Shown here in pieces: positions 1-8,407 of a stretch of 64,000 bases of DNA. This DNA comes from Fusobacteria bacterium ZRK30 (lineage in GTDB: Bacteria; Fusobacteriota; Fusobacteriia; Fusobacteriales; Fusobacteriaceae), in the NCBI GenBank assembly GCA_024628785.1, contig CP102404.1, forward strand, positions 868,001 through 932,000, written 5' to 3'. Each line of letters opens with the position of its first letter. Positions within the stretch are counted from its first letter, which is position 1. Made by a program: the position numbers and the translations under genes. The notes under the pieces were generated by a model. It had not been told where the DNA came from. It did not search any database and worked only from the letters and a program-made list of their open reading frames with translations.

Positions 1-1
1 T

Positions 2-682
2 ACAGGAAACCAAGAGATTGTTTTATCTGGTGGAGCGACTTTTTCAAATTCAGGGTCTATAGTTGCTGATGGAGAGTTTAACACTAATCAAATGGGGAAT
101 GGTCAATTTATTATGTCAGATGGAGGAAGCCTGGAAGCAGATAAAATAAAGGGTGATATCTATGCTAGTGGAGCTTTAGCAATGGGCGGATATGATGATA
201 TTTACAGTACATATAAGATGTTGAAGACAACTAATTTAGAAGGTGACATAATCTCTAATTCTGCTATGTTTGATGCTCATTTTACTGAAAATAAAGGTGA
301 AAATGGTTTTTATGATGTTGTCCTGGATAGAAAAGATTTTAACACTATAGTTAGTAATGATCAATTGGGTGAAATTTTAGAAAATAACTATGAAGATAAT
401 GGAGATAAATTTAAAGAGGATTACTATGATGCTCTAAAACTAGTGACAACAGAAAAAGGCTTGAATAAAGCTGCTAAAGATAGTTATGGGATGTCTTACT
501 ACCCAACATTAGCTAAGCAGACTTTCGAAATAATAAACGATAGTAATCAAGTAATAGTTAATAATGTTATAGATAATGTGAAGTATAGAGAAGTAGATGA
601 AACTATAGCACCAGGGGATAAAAGAGTTGTCAAAGATAAAGAGAAGGGGTGGGGAAATAAAGATAATTTAAAATTAATTTAG
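2..682 (+). CDS. Autotransporter fragment, 5' cut by window edge, C-terminal barrel missing
   Basis: The frame is open from base 2, so the first in-frame ATG (position 92) is not the true start. The first ~60 residues are a short-period Gly/Ser/Asp-rich beta-helix pattern typical of a type V passenger. Next comes a Tyr/Asp-rich stretch (for example GFYDVVLDRKDF and SYYPTLAKQTFEIIN) that resembles the linker preceding the beta-barrel in fusobacterial autotransporters. The protein then stops after a Lys/Asp-rich tail, where about 270 barrel residues would be expected. The excisionase-like gene starts 9 bases later. I infer a 3'-truncated gene, probably cut by recombination at the element boundary, and non-functional as an autotransporter. 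The family assignment is from pattern recognition only. Confidence 0.55.
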   Translation, partial: TGNQEIVLSGGATFSNSGSIVADGEFNTNQMGNGQFIMSDGGSLEADKIKGDIYASGALAMGGYDDIYSTYKMLKTTNLEGDIISNSAMFDAHFTENKGENGFYDVVLDRKDFNTIVSNDQLGEILENNYEDNGDKFKEDYYDALKLVTTEKGLNKAAKDSYGMSYYPTLAKQTFEIINDSNQVIVNNVIDNVKYREVDETIAPGDKRVVKDKEKGWGNKDNLKLI

Positions 683-691
683 GAGGTAGAG

Positions 692-862
692 ATGAAGGAT
701 TTCTATAGAAAAGAAGATTTAATGAAGATTTTAGATATATCGGAAAATACAGCATATAAGATAATAAGAGAGTTAAATGCAGAGCTAAAAGAGCAGGGGT
801 ATAAAACTATATGTGGCAGGTTACATAGAAAATACTTTGATAAACGTTATAGGATTAATTAA
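692..862 (+). CDS. Small excisionase / helix-turn-helix protein
   Basis: A 56-residue ORF with a good ribosome-binding site (AGGAGG, 5 bases before the ATG). It begins MKDFYRKEDLMKILDIS and continues with ENTAYKIIRELNAEL, the layout of the short winged-helix excisionases of Tn916/ICE-type and phage elements (a first helix reading 'ILDIS', then a recognition helix). The C-terminus is basic (GRLHRKYFDKRYRIN). It ends 3 bases before the integrase ATG, so the two are almost certainly cotranscribed, the usual order in such modules. Such proteins bend DNA at the attachment site and steer the integrase towards excision. An alternative is a small transcriptional regulator of the element. Confidence 0.65.
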   Translation: MKDFYRKEDLMKILDISENTAYKIIRELNAELKEQGYKTICGRLHRKYFDKRYRIN

Positions 863-865
863 ATT

Positions 866-1942
866 ATGAGTGTATATAAAGATAAGATAAGGAATAGCTG
901 GTATGTAGAAATAAGGTATAAAACTTATAATAATGAACAGAAAAAAAAGAAAAAAAGAGGCTTTAAAACAAAGAAGGGAGCAAAGGAGTGGGAAATTAAA
1001 TTTCTTTCTCAAGAAAATGAAACAAGTTCAATGTTAGGCTTTAAACAATTAGCAGAAATTTATTTAGAAGATATACAAGTAAGAGTAAAAGCTAGTACTT
1101 TTGCAAGGAAAAAAAGAGTATTTACCGGGAAGCTTATACCATATTTCAAAGATAAATTAATTCAAGATATTACACCTGCAGCTATAAAAAAATGGCAAAA
1201 TCATGAATTACAAAATGAATATACAAAAAGTTATTTTAAAACCTTACAAAAAGAATTGAGTGCAATATTTAATTATGCAGTTAAATTTTATGGAGTGAAA
1301 GAAAATCCTGTTAAAGTAACCGGAGGAGTTCAAGAATCACCTTTATTAAAAGATAAAAAAGTAACTAATATAATTACTCCTGAGATATACAAAAGGTTTA
1401 TAAGGGAGATTAAAACGTTTGATAATAGTGAAATTTCACTTATATTTTCTCTACTGTATTATACTGGTTGCCGAATAGGTGAAGTATTAGCTCTAAATAG
1501 AAAAGATATAAATTTTGATGATGGTAGTATAAAGATAAATAAGACTTATTCAAAAATTGATAAGAAAGGATATATTACAAAACCAAAAACTAAATCATCA
1601 GTTAGAGTTATAAAAGTTCCAGATTTTTTGATGGATGATTTAAAGGTATATATAGATACTCTATATGACAAGGAAATAAAAAGAATTTTTCAAGTTAGTA
1701 GAACCAATTTACATAGACGTAAAAATCTGACAATAAAAAAATTGAAACTAAAACAATTCAGCCTACATGATTTTAGGCATAGCCACGCTTCGATACTTTT
1801 TCAAAGCGGAGTAAACATTGTTAAAATTTCAAAAAGATTAGGTCATGAAAGTATAAAGATGACCTTAGATACATATTCACATTTAGTAGATACTGATGAA
1901 GATAAGGTGTTAGAAGTTTTAAATAAATTAAACAATATTTAA
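866..1942 (+). CDS. Tyrosine recombinase / phage-type integrase
   Basis: A 358-residue site-specific recombinase. The N-terminus (about 1-50) is a basic arm-type DNA-binding domain (SVYKDKIRNSWYVEIRYKT followed by a Lys-rich run). Residues about 55-150 form the SAM-like core-binding domain, and the rest is the catalytic domain. Catalytic residues are visible: Arg in TGCRIGEVLAL, His and Arg in HDFRHSHAS, His in LGHES, and the nucleophile Tyr in TYSHL near the C-terminus. The length is normal and the frame intact. It follows the excisionase-like gene by 3 bases and ends 66 bases from tRNA-Arg, so it presumably catalyses integration at that tRNA's 3' end. Confidence 0.92.
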   Translation: MSVYKDKIRNSWYVEIRYKTYNNEQKKKKKRGFKTKKGAKEWEIKFLSQENETSSMLGFKQLAEIYLEDIQVRVKASTFARKKRVFTGKLIPYFKDKLIQDITPAAIKKWQNHELQNEYTKSYFKTLQKELSAIFNYAVKFYGVKENPVKVTGGVQESPLLKDKKVTNIITPEIYKRFIREIKTFDNSEISLIFSLLYYTGCRIGEVLALNRKDINFDDGSIKINKTYSKIDKKGYITKPKTKSSVRVIKVPDFLMDDLKVYIDTLYDKEIKRIFQVSRTNLHRRKNLTIKKLKLKQFSLHDFRHSHASILFQSGVNIVKISKRLGHESIKMTLDTYSHLVDTDEDKVLEVLNKLNNI

Positions 1943-2008
1943 ACTTTTGTCCCCAAATTGTCTCCACAGATTTATCAGCTCAATAAACGCAGTTGTTAAA
2001 ATCAAAAA

Positions 2009-2055
2009 TGGCGCACCTAATAGGAATCGAACCCATAACCCTCTGATCCGAAGTC
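2009..2055. other. Probable attachment site (3' half of tRNA-Arg)
   Basis: The 3' half of the tRNA, from anticodon loop to CCA, lies next to the integrase gene. Tyrosine integrases of this kind commonly use this part of a tRNA as crossover identity block, leaving the tRNA intact. The tRNA promoter and 5' half lie on the other side, so the element must extend leftwards. The exact core cannot be set without the second copy at the far end. Confidence 0.45.
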
Positions 2056-2085
2056 AGATGCTCTATCCAATTGAGCTATAGATGC
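2009..2085 (-). tRNA. tRNA-Arg (anticodon TCG)
   Basis: Read on the minus strand, the gene starts GCATCTA and ends TAGGTGC, which pair as a 7-bp acceptor stem with one G-T pair. A G discriminator and an encoded CCA follow. The D-arm (AGCTCAATTGGATAGAGC) and T-loop (GGTTCGATTCC) are canonical. The anticodon loop is CTTCGGA, giving anticodon TCG (Arg, CGN codons). It is 77 nt including CCA. A consensus promoter lies immediately upstream. The 3' end faces the integrase gene, which makes it the likely attB/attL site. Confidence 0.93.
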
Positions 2086-2100
2086 AAACCAAGTAGGGTT

Positions 2101-2129
2101 AGTTTACCTTAATTACAGTGTTATGTCAA
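2101..2129 (-). promoter_or_regulatory. Promoter of tRNA-Arg
   Basis: On the minus strand TTGACA (2129-2124) and TAAACT (2106-2101) are separated by exactly 17 bases. The tRNA 5' end follows 15 bases after the -10 box. This is a near-consensus housekeeping promoter. Confidence 0.8.
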
Positions 2130-2167
2130 CCAGAATTATTAATGAGATTTAAGATTGGAGGGAAAAT

Positions 2168-3493
2168 ATGAAAAAACTATATATATTATTAATTATAATA
2201 GTATCTCTCTATGGTTGTAGTGCTAAAGAAGTAGTTCTTCCTGTAGAGGTAAAATTAACAATAATAGAAAATACAGAGGCCGAGAAGAGTATACCTCTAG
2301 AGTTAAAAACAGTACCATTATATGAAAGAAATATTGAGTATACCGGAGAGTTACCACCAGTAGACTATTTGTTCACTAATTCCAGAGTTAATATAAGAAG
2401 TAAACCATCAATAAATGGAAGAATCCTGGGCAGGACAAAGGTCAAAGAAAAAATAGAGGTCATAGGTAAGGTCGTGGGAGACAGGACTAGAAATAATAGG
2501 TTATGGTATAAGGTCAGTTATAAAAACTATATTGGATACCTCCATTCTTCTCTAATAGTAAAGAGAGAATTCAGGTTTGAAGAGATGGCAAAAAGAGCAA
2601 GAAATTTAGATCTTTTTATTGCAGAAGCCAAGGCAAATAACCGGAGTATTGAAAGGGTCATCCAATATATTCCGGGTTCAAGTGAGGAAGATGGGACCCC
2701 TGTAGATATGTATGGAAATAGGGGGGAACAAAGCATTGTAGGTATTTATACAAATCCAAGTGGGAAAAGTTCTTTGAGATACCTTTCAGATGGAAGGATC
2801 GTTTCAATAAAAAAAAGAGATCCAAGGGATGTACTTGTGACTATCCCAGATTCCATGAGAGTATATAGGATAGAGAGTGGGAAAACCCGAAGGATAGATA
2901 TAGATAAGGGGATAAACAGAGTTATATTGATTGATTTGAAAAATCAAAACCAGGGTATATTTTTGAAAAAAGAAGGTGTGTGGCAGCTGATCTCCTATTC
3001 ATTGGTTACAAGCGGAATAAATAATAATCGTGATTCCTATGAAACTCCAAAAGGTTATTTTTTAGTTGGGAATACAGTGAGACAAGTTATTTTCCCCTAT
3101 GAAGAAAAAGTAAAAAAACAAGATCTGGGTGGGGAAGTTGTTGAAGATATAACAGAAGAAGGGTTAGATGAAGAAAATAATGAAGAAGATTATGAGATAG
3201 TAAAAAAATATTCCAGAGCTAATTATGGAATAAGATTTAGTGGAGGTGGTTATATTCATGGGATCCCATTAAAGGATGATATAGTAGAGAAACTCGGAAA
3301 TGAAAAAGCGGTAAGGGAAAGAAAGGAAAGAGCAATAATTACATTGGGAACATATAAAAGATCTCATAAATGCGTCAGGAGTCCAGAGGAACATGAAAGT
3401 TTCCTATACCATGATTTTGTAGGTTATGATCCAAAATACGAGGGAAAATGGTGGAGACTACCGAAGCAAAATGTAGCAGTTATTGTATTTTAA
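2168..3493 (+). CDS. SH3-domain lipoprotein with L,D-transpeptidase (YkuD) domain
   Basis: A 441-residue cell-envelope enzyme expected to cross-link peptidoglycan or attach proteins to it. The N-terminus is a lipoprotein signal peptide (lipobox SLYGC, Cys17). Residues about 72-135 form a bacterial SH3 domain (RVNIRSKPSINGRILG), a wall-binding module. The C-terminal YkuD domain has the catalytic signature in slightly altered form: YIHGIPL with His364 and SHKCVRS with Cys402, where the family normally reads SHGC-x-R. A highly acidic insertion (about residues 320-340, EEGLDEENNEEDYE) splits the catalytic domain. The start is supported by GGAGGGAAAATATG. It stands alone between tRNA-Arg and the EF-G-like gene. 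The substrate is unknown. Confidence 0.82.
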   Translation: MKKLYILLIIIVSLYGCSAKEVVLPVEVKLTIIENTEAEKSIPLELKTVPLYERNIEYTGELPPVDYLFTNSRVNIRSKPSINGRILGRTKVKEKIEVIGKVVGDRTRNNRLWYKVSYKNYIGYLHSSLIVKREFRFEEMAKRARNLDLFIAEAKANNRSIERVIQYIPGSSEEDGTPVDMYGNRGEQSIVGIYTNPSGKSSLRYLSDGRIVSIKKRDPRDVLVTIPDSMRVYRIESGKTRRIDIDKGINRVILIDLKNQNQGIFLKKEGVWQLISYSLVTSGINNNRDSYETPKGYFLVGNTVRQVIFPYEEKVKKQDLGGEVVEDITEEGLDEENNEEDYEIVKKYSRANYGIRFSGGGYIHGIPLKDDIVEKLGNEKAVRERKERAIITLGTYKRSHKCVRSPEEHESFLYHDFVGYDPKYEGKWWRLPKQNVAVIVF

Positions 3494-3564
3494 AGATAAA
3501 AAATTCTAATAAAAAAATGATGCCAGCAGGATATCACTAAGTATTAAAATATGGAGGGGATAGG

Positions 3565-5622
3565 ATGAAAAATTATGATATTGATAAGGTAAGAAATATT
3601 ATATTTTTAGGACATGGGGGAAGCGGTAAAACCACCATTACAGAAGCTCTTTTAAATGTAGCTGGAGTAACCAATAGAATAGGGAATATTGAGGAGGGAA
3701 ATACTGTTTCGGACTTTGAAAAGGAGGAGATCCACAGAGGATTTTCCATAAATACTTCTGTTATCCCTATAGAATATTGTGGGAATAAATATAATATCTT
3801 AGACACACCTGGCCACTTTGATTTTAAAGGGGAGGTCAGTGCTGCACTTCGGGTAGCCGGAGGAGCCGTTCTTGTGGTAGATGCAACTTCCGGGATTGAG
3901 GTAGGAACAGAAAAAGCTAATAAAATATTGGAAGAGAAAAAAATTCCAAGGGTTATCTTCGTAAATAAGATGGATAAGGGGTTTATCCAATATACTAAGA
4001 TATTGGAGGAACTAAAGGATACTTTTGGAAAGAAAATAGCACCGTTTTGTGTTCCTATAGGTGAAAAGGATACATTTGAAGGGTTTGTAAATGTAGTGGA
4101 TCTAAAGGGCAGAATATTCAATGGGGAAAATTGTGTGGATTCAGAAATTCCTGAAGGGATGCAAATTTCTTCTATTAGGGATATGTTATTAGAAGCTGTA
4201 GCAGAATCTAACGAAGAGCTGATGGAAAAATTCTTTAACGGGGAGGAGTTTACTGATGAAGAGATTCATACTGGTCTTCATACAGGTATTGTAAATGGAG
4301 AAATAATACCGGTATTAGTAGGATCAGCTGTTAATTCTATTGGGATTCATACTCTATTTGATACATTTTTAAATTACATGCCTACTCCAAATGAGATGCA
4401 GGATGGTGAGAGAATAGGGGAAGATCCTAAAACATCTGAGCTTAAAATTAAAAAGGTAGATGCTGATGAAACCTTTTCTGCTATTGTATTTAAGACAATA
4501 GTAGATCCTTTTGTAGGAAGGATATCATTATTTAAGGTGAATTCCGGAGTTATAAAAACAGATACGGAAATTTTTAATACAAATAAAAATAAAAAAGAAA
4601 AAATATCTAATTTATTTTTTCTCAGGGGGATAACTCAAATAAATAGTGATGAAATAAGAGCTGGAGATATTGGTGGGACTACTAAGCTGCAGCATACTCA
4701 AACAGGGGATACACTCTGTGATCTGAAGGATCCTATACTTTATCCTGCCATTGATTTTCCTGAACCATGTCTGTATCTGGCAGTAGAGCCAATGAATAAA
4801 AGTGATGATGAGAAGATAAGTACCCTCCTGCAAAAATTGACCGATGAAGATCCGACTTTTAAAGTCAAAAGAAATTATGAAACGAAAGAGTTGTTGATAG
4901 GAGGACAGGGAGAAAAACATCTACAGGTTATAACTCATAAACTGCAAAATAAATTTGGAGTAAATAGTACCACGTCTGAACCTAAGATAAGTTACAGGGA
5001 GACTATTAAAGGCATGATAGAGGTTCAGGGGAAACATAAAAAACAAACTGGCGGATCTGGTCAATATGGAGATGTACATATAAGGTTTGAACCGAGTAAT
5101 GAAAAATTTGAATTTGTAGATAAGGTAAAAGGAGGAACGGTTCCGAAGCAGTATATACCAGCAGTAGAAAAAGGTATCGTTGAAGCAAGCCAAAAGGGGA
5201 TTTTAGCAGGATACCCGCTAATTAATTTTAAAGCTACTCTTTTGGACGGTTCTTATCACTCTGTAGATTCAAATGAGCTTTCTTTTAAAATGGCAGCTAT
5301 GCTTGCCTACAGGCTGGGAGTGCCTAAAGCAAAACCTGTAATTTTAGAGCCGATAATGCAGGTAGAGGTTTTAGTGCCCAATGACTATTTAGGAGATGTA
5401 ATAGGCGATTTAAATAAAAGAAGGGGGAAAATATTAGGAATAGTTCCCCTTGGAGATCAGCAGAGGATAAGTGTAGAGGCTCCTCAAAGGGAGATGCTAA
5501 AGTATACTACCGATCTGAGAGCTCTTACCCAGGCCAGGGGAGAGTTTACTCTGGAATTTAAAAACTTTGAGGAACTGCCGGAAAAAATCAGTGAAAAAAT
5601 AATTTTACAAAATAAAGAGTAG
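3565..5622 (+). CDS. Elongation factor G-like translation GTPase
   Basis: A 685-residue GTPase with the five-domain layout of EF-G. G1 is GHGGSGKT (16-23), G3 is DTPGH (80-84), and G4 is NKMD (134-137). The switch I segment reads HRGFSI instead of ERGITI. Domain IV (GGSGQYGDVHIRFEP) and domain V (EPIMQVEVLVPNDYLGDVIGD) are complete. The altered switch I and overall divergence fit the EF-G paralogue ('EF-G-like' or fusA2) family common in Fusobacteria and Clostridia rather than the str-operon EF-G; no ribosomal genes lie nearby. Its exact role in translation is not settled. The gene has a clear ribosome-binding site (GGAGGGG), is monocistronic, and ends at a strong terminator. Confidence 0.88.
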   Translation: MKNYDIDKVRNIIFLGHGGSGKTTITEALLNVAGVTNRIGNIEEGNTVSDFEKEEIHRGFSINTSVIPIEYCGNKYNILDTPGHFDFKGEVSAALRVAGGAVLVVDATSGIEVGTEKANKILEEKKIPRVIFVNKMDKGFIQYTKILEELKDTFGKKIAPFCVPIGEKDTFEGFVNVVDLKGRIFNGENCVDSEIPEGMQISSIRDMLLEAVAESNEELMEKFFNGEEFTDEEIHTGLHTGIVNGEIIPVLVGSAVNSIGIHTLFDTFLNYMPTPNEMQDGERIGEDPKTSELKIKKVDADETFSAIVFKTIVDPFVGRISLFKVNSGVIKTDTEIFNTNKNKKEKISNLFFLRGITQINSDEIRAGDIGGTTKLQHTQTGDTLCDLKDPILYPAIDFPEPCLYLAVEPMNKSDDEKISTLLQKLTDEDPTFKVKRNYETKELLIGGQGEKHLQVITHKLQNKFGVNSTTSEPKISYRETIKGMIEVQGKHKKQTGGSGQYGDVHIRFEPSNEKFEFVDKVKGGTVPKQYIPAVEKGIVEASQKGILAGYPLINFKATLLDGSYHSVDSNELSFKMAAMLAYRLGVPKAKPVILEPIMQVEVLVPNDYLGDVIGDLNKRRGKILGIVPLGDQQRISVEAPQREMLKYTTDLRALTQARGEFTLEFKNFEELPEKISEKIILQNKE

Positions 5623-5647
5623 ATTATAAAAGAGAATAAAAATATAG

Positions 5648-5693
5648 AAACCTGTGAAAACGACGCTGAAAGAGTGTCTTCACAGGTTTTTTT
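5648..5693 (+). terminator. Rho-independent terminator of the EF-G-like gene
   Basis: The arms AAACCTGTGAA and TTCACAGGTTT pair perfectly and are extended inside by GACGCT/AGTGTC with one G-T pair. A run of seven T follows. It lies 25 bases after the stop codon. Confidence 0.9.
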
Positions 5694-5726
5694 GTATCCA
5701 AAAAAAGAAAAATTTGGTTTAAAAGA

Positions 5727-6170
5727 TTAAAAATCATTATTTGATTCCAGATGAATATAATCAGAAATTTTATCTATTAATTTTTTTCCTTTTTGAATAG
5801 ATAAAAAACCAGTGAATAATCCCAATAGATCTATAAAGATATCGAAAAAATTAGAATTTCTTCCCAAATTAAAACTTTGTAAGTATTCATCTAAAAACGG
5901 GACAAAAATAGAAAAAATCAGGAGTTTTTTGTTGAGTTTTGTACCGACGGCTCCCAAACAAAAATACAGTGAAAAATGTGCTGTTTTTCTTATAAAATTA
6001 TGAAAGAAAAAATAATTTTCAGTTAGATAAGTCAGGTCATTTTTTGTTATTATTCCCAACCATATGAGAATATTATCTGAAATTATTGAAGAATCAGATT
6101 TTGATTGGGATGAAAATAAAAAAATTATAACAAGAAATAAAATAAATAGTAATTTTGTGATTTTTTTCAT
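5727..6170 (-). CDS. VanZ-like membrane protein
   Basis: A 147-residue integral membrane protein with about four hydrophobic segments and VanZ-family signatures: an FSSQ motif after the first segment, RKTAHFSLYFCLGA in the second, and DEYLQSFNLGRNSNFFDIF followed by DLLGLFTG. VanZ gives low-level teicoplanin resistance in enterococci, but most chromosomal relatives have no known function. I start it at the ATG at 6170 because AAGGAGA lies 7 bases upstream; a longer in-frame reading up to 6275 has no such site. It is divergent from the polysaccharide cluster, from which it is separated by a long inverted repeat. Confidence 0.8.
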   Translation of the reverse strand: MKKITKLLFILFLVIIFLFSSQSKSDSSIISDNILIWLGIITKNDLTYLTENYFFFHNFIRKTAHFSLYFCLGAVGTKLNKKLLIFSIFVPFLDEYLQSFNLGRNSNFFDIFIDLLGLFTGFLSIQKGKKLIDKISDYIHLESNNDF

Positions 6171-6234
6171 AACTGTCTCCTTTTTTATAATTTTCAGTAT
6201 GGAGTCTCTATATAATATTTTCGGAGAAAGCCAG

Positions 6235-6271
6235 AAAATCCTTTTATATCTAACTTTTATAAAAGGATTTT
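6235..6271. repeat. 14-bp perfect inverted repeat between divergent genes
   Basis: AAAATCCTTTTATA (6235-6248) and TATAAAAGGATTTT (6258-6271) are perfect reverse complements with a 9-base spacer. Neither side is followed by a T-run longer than four, so it does not look like a terminator. It lies in the shared upstream region of the VanZ-like gene and the polysaccharide operon. It could be an operator or a leader hairpin. Confidence 0.6.
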
Positions 6272-6337
6272 GCACTTAACTAAAGTAAATAATGGAAAGA
6301 AAGGTTTTAAAAGATATTTTATATGGCAGGTGACAAT

Positions 6338-7306
6338 ATGGAGATAGATTTTGTATTAATTGGTTTAAACAGTGAAAAAACAATTGAAAGTTGTGTTGAA
6401 AGTATTAAGGAAGTCAGTAAATTTTTGAATAGATACACTCTCAGGTACGTAGATGGCGGATCTACAGATAATACATTAACATTGGTAAATAAAATTAAGG
6501 GTTTAAAAATATCGCATTCTACAGGTGATCCGACCCCTGGAAAGCAGCGAAATTTAGGTTTTAAAGAGGGATCATTGGAATATGTTATGTTTTTGGATTC
6601 AGATACACTTTTAATGAAAGGTTTTTTAGAAAAAGCATTGGAGAGTATAAAAAGTTCAGAAATAGCTGCAGTTTGTGGCAGGAGGGATGAGATCTACCCA
6701 AATAAGACAAAGTATAACTATATCTCCAATATTGACTGGAACCCTTCCTTTGGAGAAGTAGAAGCCTTTGGAGGAGATGTATTGATAAAAAGATCGATAC
6801 TATCTAAATTAGGAGGATATAATGAGATTTTGGTAGGAGGGGAAGATCCGGAATTCTCTAGACGAATTTTAAAAGATAAATATAAAATAATCCGGTTAGA
6901 TATACCTATGACAAAACACGACATAGATATGCATACTTTTGAACAATATTTTAAAAGGGGATATCGTACGGGGTATGGATATGCTGCGGTGAATAAGATG
7001 CATCCGGAATTTTGGGACCATGAAATTAAAAGAATTTTAATAAGGGGAGGGCTTAGTTTTATATTTTTATTTCTCGTACCTTATAATCCTATTTTTTTGA
7101 TATTTTTATTATTAATTCTATTTCGGCCTAGATTGTCGCTGGTTGAATACTTTAAAAAAAATTTAAATTTAGATTGGGAGAGCGCAAAATTATATTCACT
7201 TCATGCATCGGTTGTTGTAATCCCGGAATTTTTAGGACTTTTAAGGTTCTATTTAGGGGAAGTGTTGAATAGACCACTAAAAAACAAAAGGAAGTGTAAA
7301 AAATGA
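6338..7306 (+). CDS. Family 2 glycosyltransferase (first gene of polysaccharide cluster)
   Basis: A GT-A fold transferase of about 322 residues that adds a sugar from a nucleotide-sugar donor to a lipid-linked or protein acceptor at the inner face of the membrane. Seen: the N-terminal VLIGLNSEKTIESCVESI, the VDGGSTDNT donor-binding loop, the FLDSDT metal-binding motif, and GGEDPEFSRR, the likely catalytic-base region. Two hydrophobic segments near the C-terminus suggest membrane attachment. I prefer the ATG at 6338 over the one at 6323 because AGGTGA precedes it by 5 bases. Its last codons overlap the next gene by 4 bases (ATGA), so translation is coupled. Sugar specificity cannot be told. 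Confidence 0.85.
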   Translation: MEIDFVLIGLNSEKTIESCVESIKEVSKFLNRYTLRYVDGGSTDNTLTLVNKIKGLKISHSTGDPTPGKQRNLGFKEGSLEYVMFLDSDTLLMKGFLEKALESIKSSEIAAVCGRRDEIYPNKTKYNYISNIDWNPSFGEVEAFGGDVLIKRSILSKLGGYNEILVGGEDPEFSRRILKDKYKIIRLDIPMTKHDIDMHTFEQYFKRGYRTGYGYAAVNKMHPEFWDHEIKRILIRGGLSFIFLFLVPYNPIFLIFLLLILFRPRLSLVEYFKKNLNLDWESAKLYSLHASVVVIPEFLGLLRFYLGEVLNRPLKNKRKCKK

Positions 7307-8352
7307 AAACTATTATTTTATTTATTATATTTACTCTACTGATAGGCTGCAATAATATAAAACCAAATGAACAGCTGGTAAATTCAGGGGAGAATATGGA
7401 TTTTAAAGTAGATGCTGCTAAAGAAAGTAAGTTTACCAGTCCGGAAGCAGTTGATATTCTTTCTAACGAGATATCTGATGATTATTTAATAGGTCCGGGA
7501 GATGTTTTAATTCTCAATGTTTGGAATAGAGCAGATGTTTCTAAAGAAGACATAATAGTGGGGCCTGATGGGATTATTAATATAATTAGAATAGGTATAA
7601 TCCATGTAAATGGAAGGACTAGGGTAGATGTTCAAAATGAAATTTCTGAAAAATTAGCAAAATTTTATGTAGGACCTGAAGTAACTCTGGAGATCAAAGA
7701 ATATACCAATAACCGTGCTTTTGTTTTAGGACGGGTAAGTAAACCGGGGATAGTTAAATTTCCGGGTCAGGGGACACTGTTAGAGGCTCTTTCACTTGCC
7801 GGAGGACTGCCTATCTTAGATGATGCTAAAGCACCTCTGACACAGTGTGCTATATTGAGGGGAAAGGATAAAATTATATGGATAGATTTAAAAGATCTTT
7901 TAAATAATGGAAATATGCTTCTAAATGCAAGGATTAAAAACAATGACGTTATCTTTATTCCTGAAAGTGGAGAGAGTGAATATGTGTATGTTATGGGAGA
8001 AGCTAAAAAAACAGGGGTAGTAAAATTAACAAGTCAATTGACAGTTTTAGATGCCCTTATGCAGGTTGGAGGAGTCAGTAAAGATGCCAATACTAAAAAG
8101 ATATATCTAATTCGATTAGGAGTAGAGGGCCAGAGTCAGGCCAGGGAAGTTAATTTAAAAAACATGTTAGAAACAGGAGATATCAGACAAAATTATGTGT
8201 TGAACAGCAAAGATGTAATCTTTGTAAGTGAAAAAGGGATATCTAGCTGGAACTACATCATGAATAATATCATGCCAACTCTTGAAGTTTTGGATCTTGG
8301 AAACAGTGTTCTAAATGGAACTATAAGCTTAGATGATGTAAAAGTTAAATAG
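7303..8352 (+). CDS. Polysaccharide export lipoprotein, Wza-like (SLBB domains)
   Basis: A 349-residue outer-membrane polysaccharide export protein. It has a lipoprotein signal peptide (TLLIGC, Cys16). A Poly_export domain begins DDYLIGPGDVLILNVW. Two SLBB beta-grasp repeats follow (about 130-215 and 225-310, each with a V.VMGE.K or V.LGRV.KPG strand and an 'L.ALSLAGG / LDALMQVGG' helix). Such proteins form the ring-shaped exit channel in the outer membrane and dock on the Wzz co-polymerase, here encoded two genes downstream. Its presence confirms a diderm envelope. It overlaps the preceding glycosyltransferase by 4 bases. Confidence 0.9.
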   Translation: MKTIILFIIFTLLIGCNNIKPNEQLVNSGENMDFKVDAAKESKFTSPEAVDILSNEISDDYLIGPGDVLILNVWNRADVSKEDIIVGPDGIINIIRIGIIHVNGRTRVDVQNEISEKLAKFYVGPEVTLEIKEYTNNRAFVLGRVSKPGIVKFPGQGTLLEALSLAGGLPILDDAKAPLTQCAILRGKDKIIWIDLKDLLNNGNMLLNARIKNNDVIFIPESGESEYVYVMGEAKKTGVVKLTSQLTVLDALMQVGGVSKDANTKKIYLIRLGVEGQSQAREVNLKNMLETGDIRQNYVLNSKDVIFVSEKGISSWNYIMNNIMPTLEVLDLGNSVLNGTISLDDVKVK

Positions 8353-8407
8353 TTTATCTTTATGGAGGGTAGTTATACTAAGACTTTTTATAATAAGGGG
8401 GAAATAG

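Larger units (their letters stand above)
1..2008. mobile_element. End of an integrated element abutting tRNA-Arg
   Basis: The last part of an integrative element (phage, ICE or genomic island) that continues beyond the left edge. Seen: an excisionase-like small gene and a tyrosine integrase in tandem, with the integrase stop only 66 bases from the encoded 3' end of tRNA-Arg on the opposite strand. An integrase ending next to the 3' half of a tRNA gene is the classic arrangement of tRNA-targeting elements. The autotransporter fragment at the far left is probably cargo or a captured host gene. The other attachment site is outside the window, so the element's extent and type cannot be given. Confidence 0.65.

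Noticed and set aside
3573..4121. 182-codon frame antisense to the EF-G-like gene
   Set aside because: It lies wholly within a well-supported gene and has no recognisable domain or start signal.
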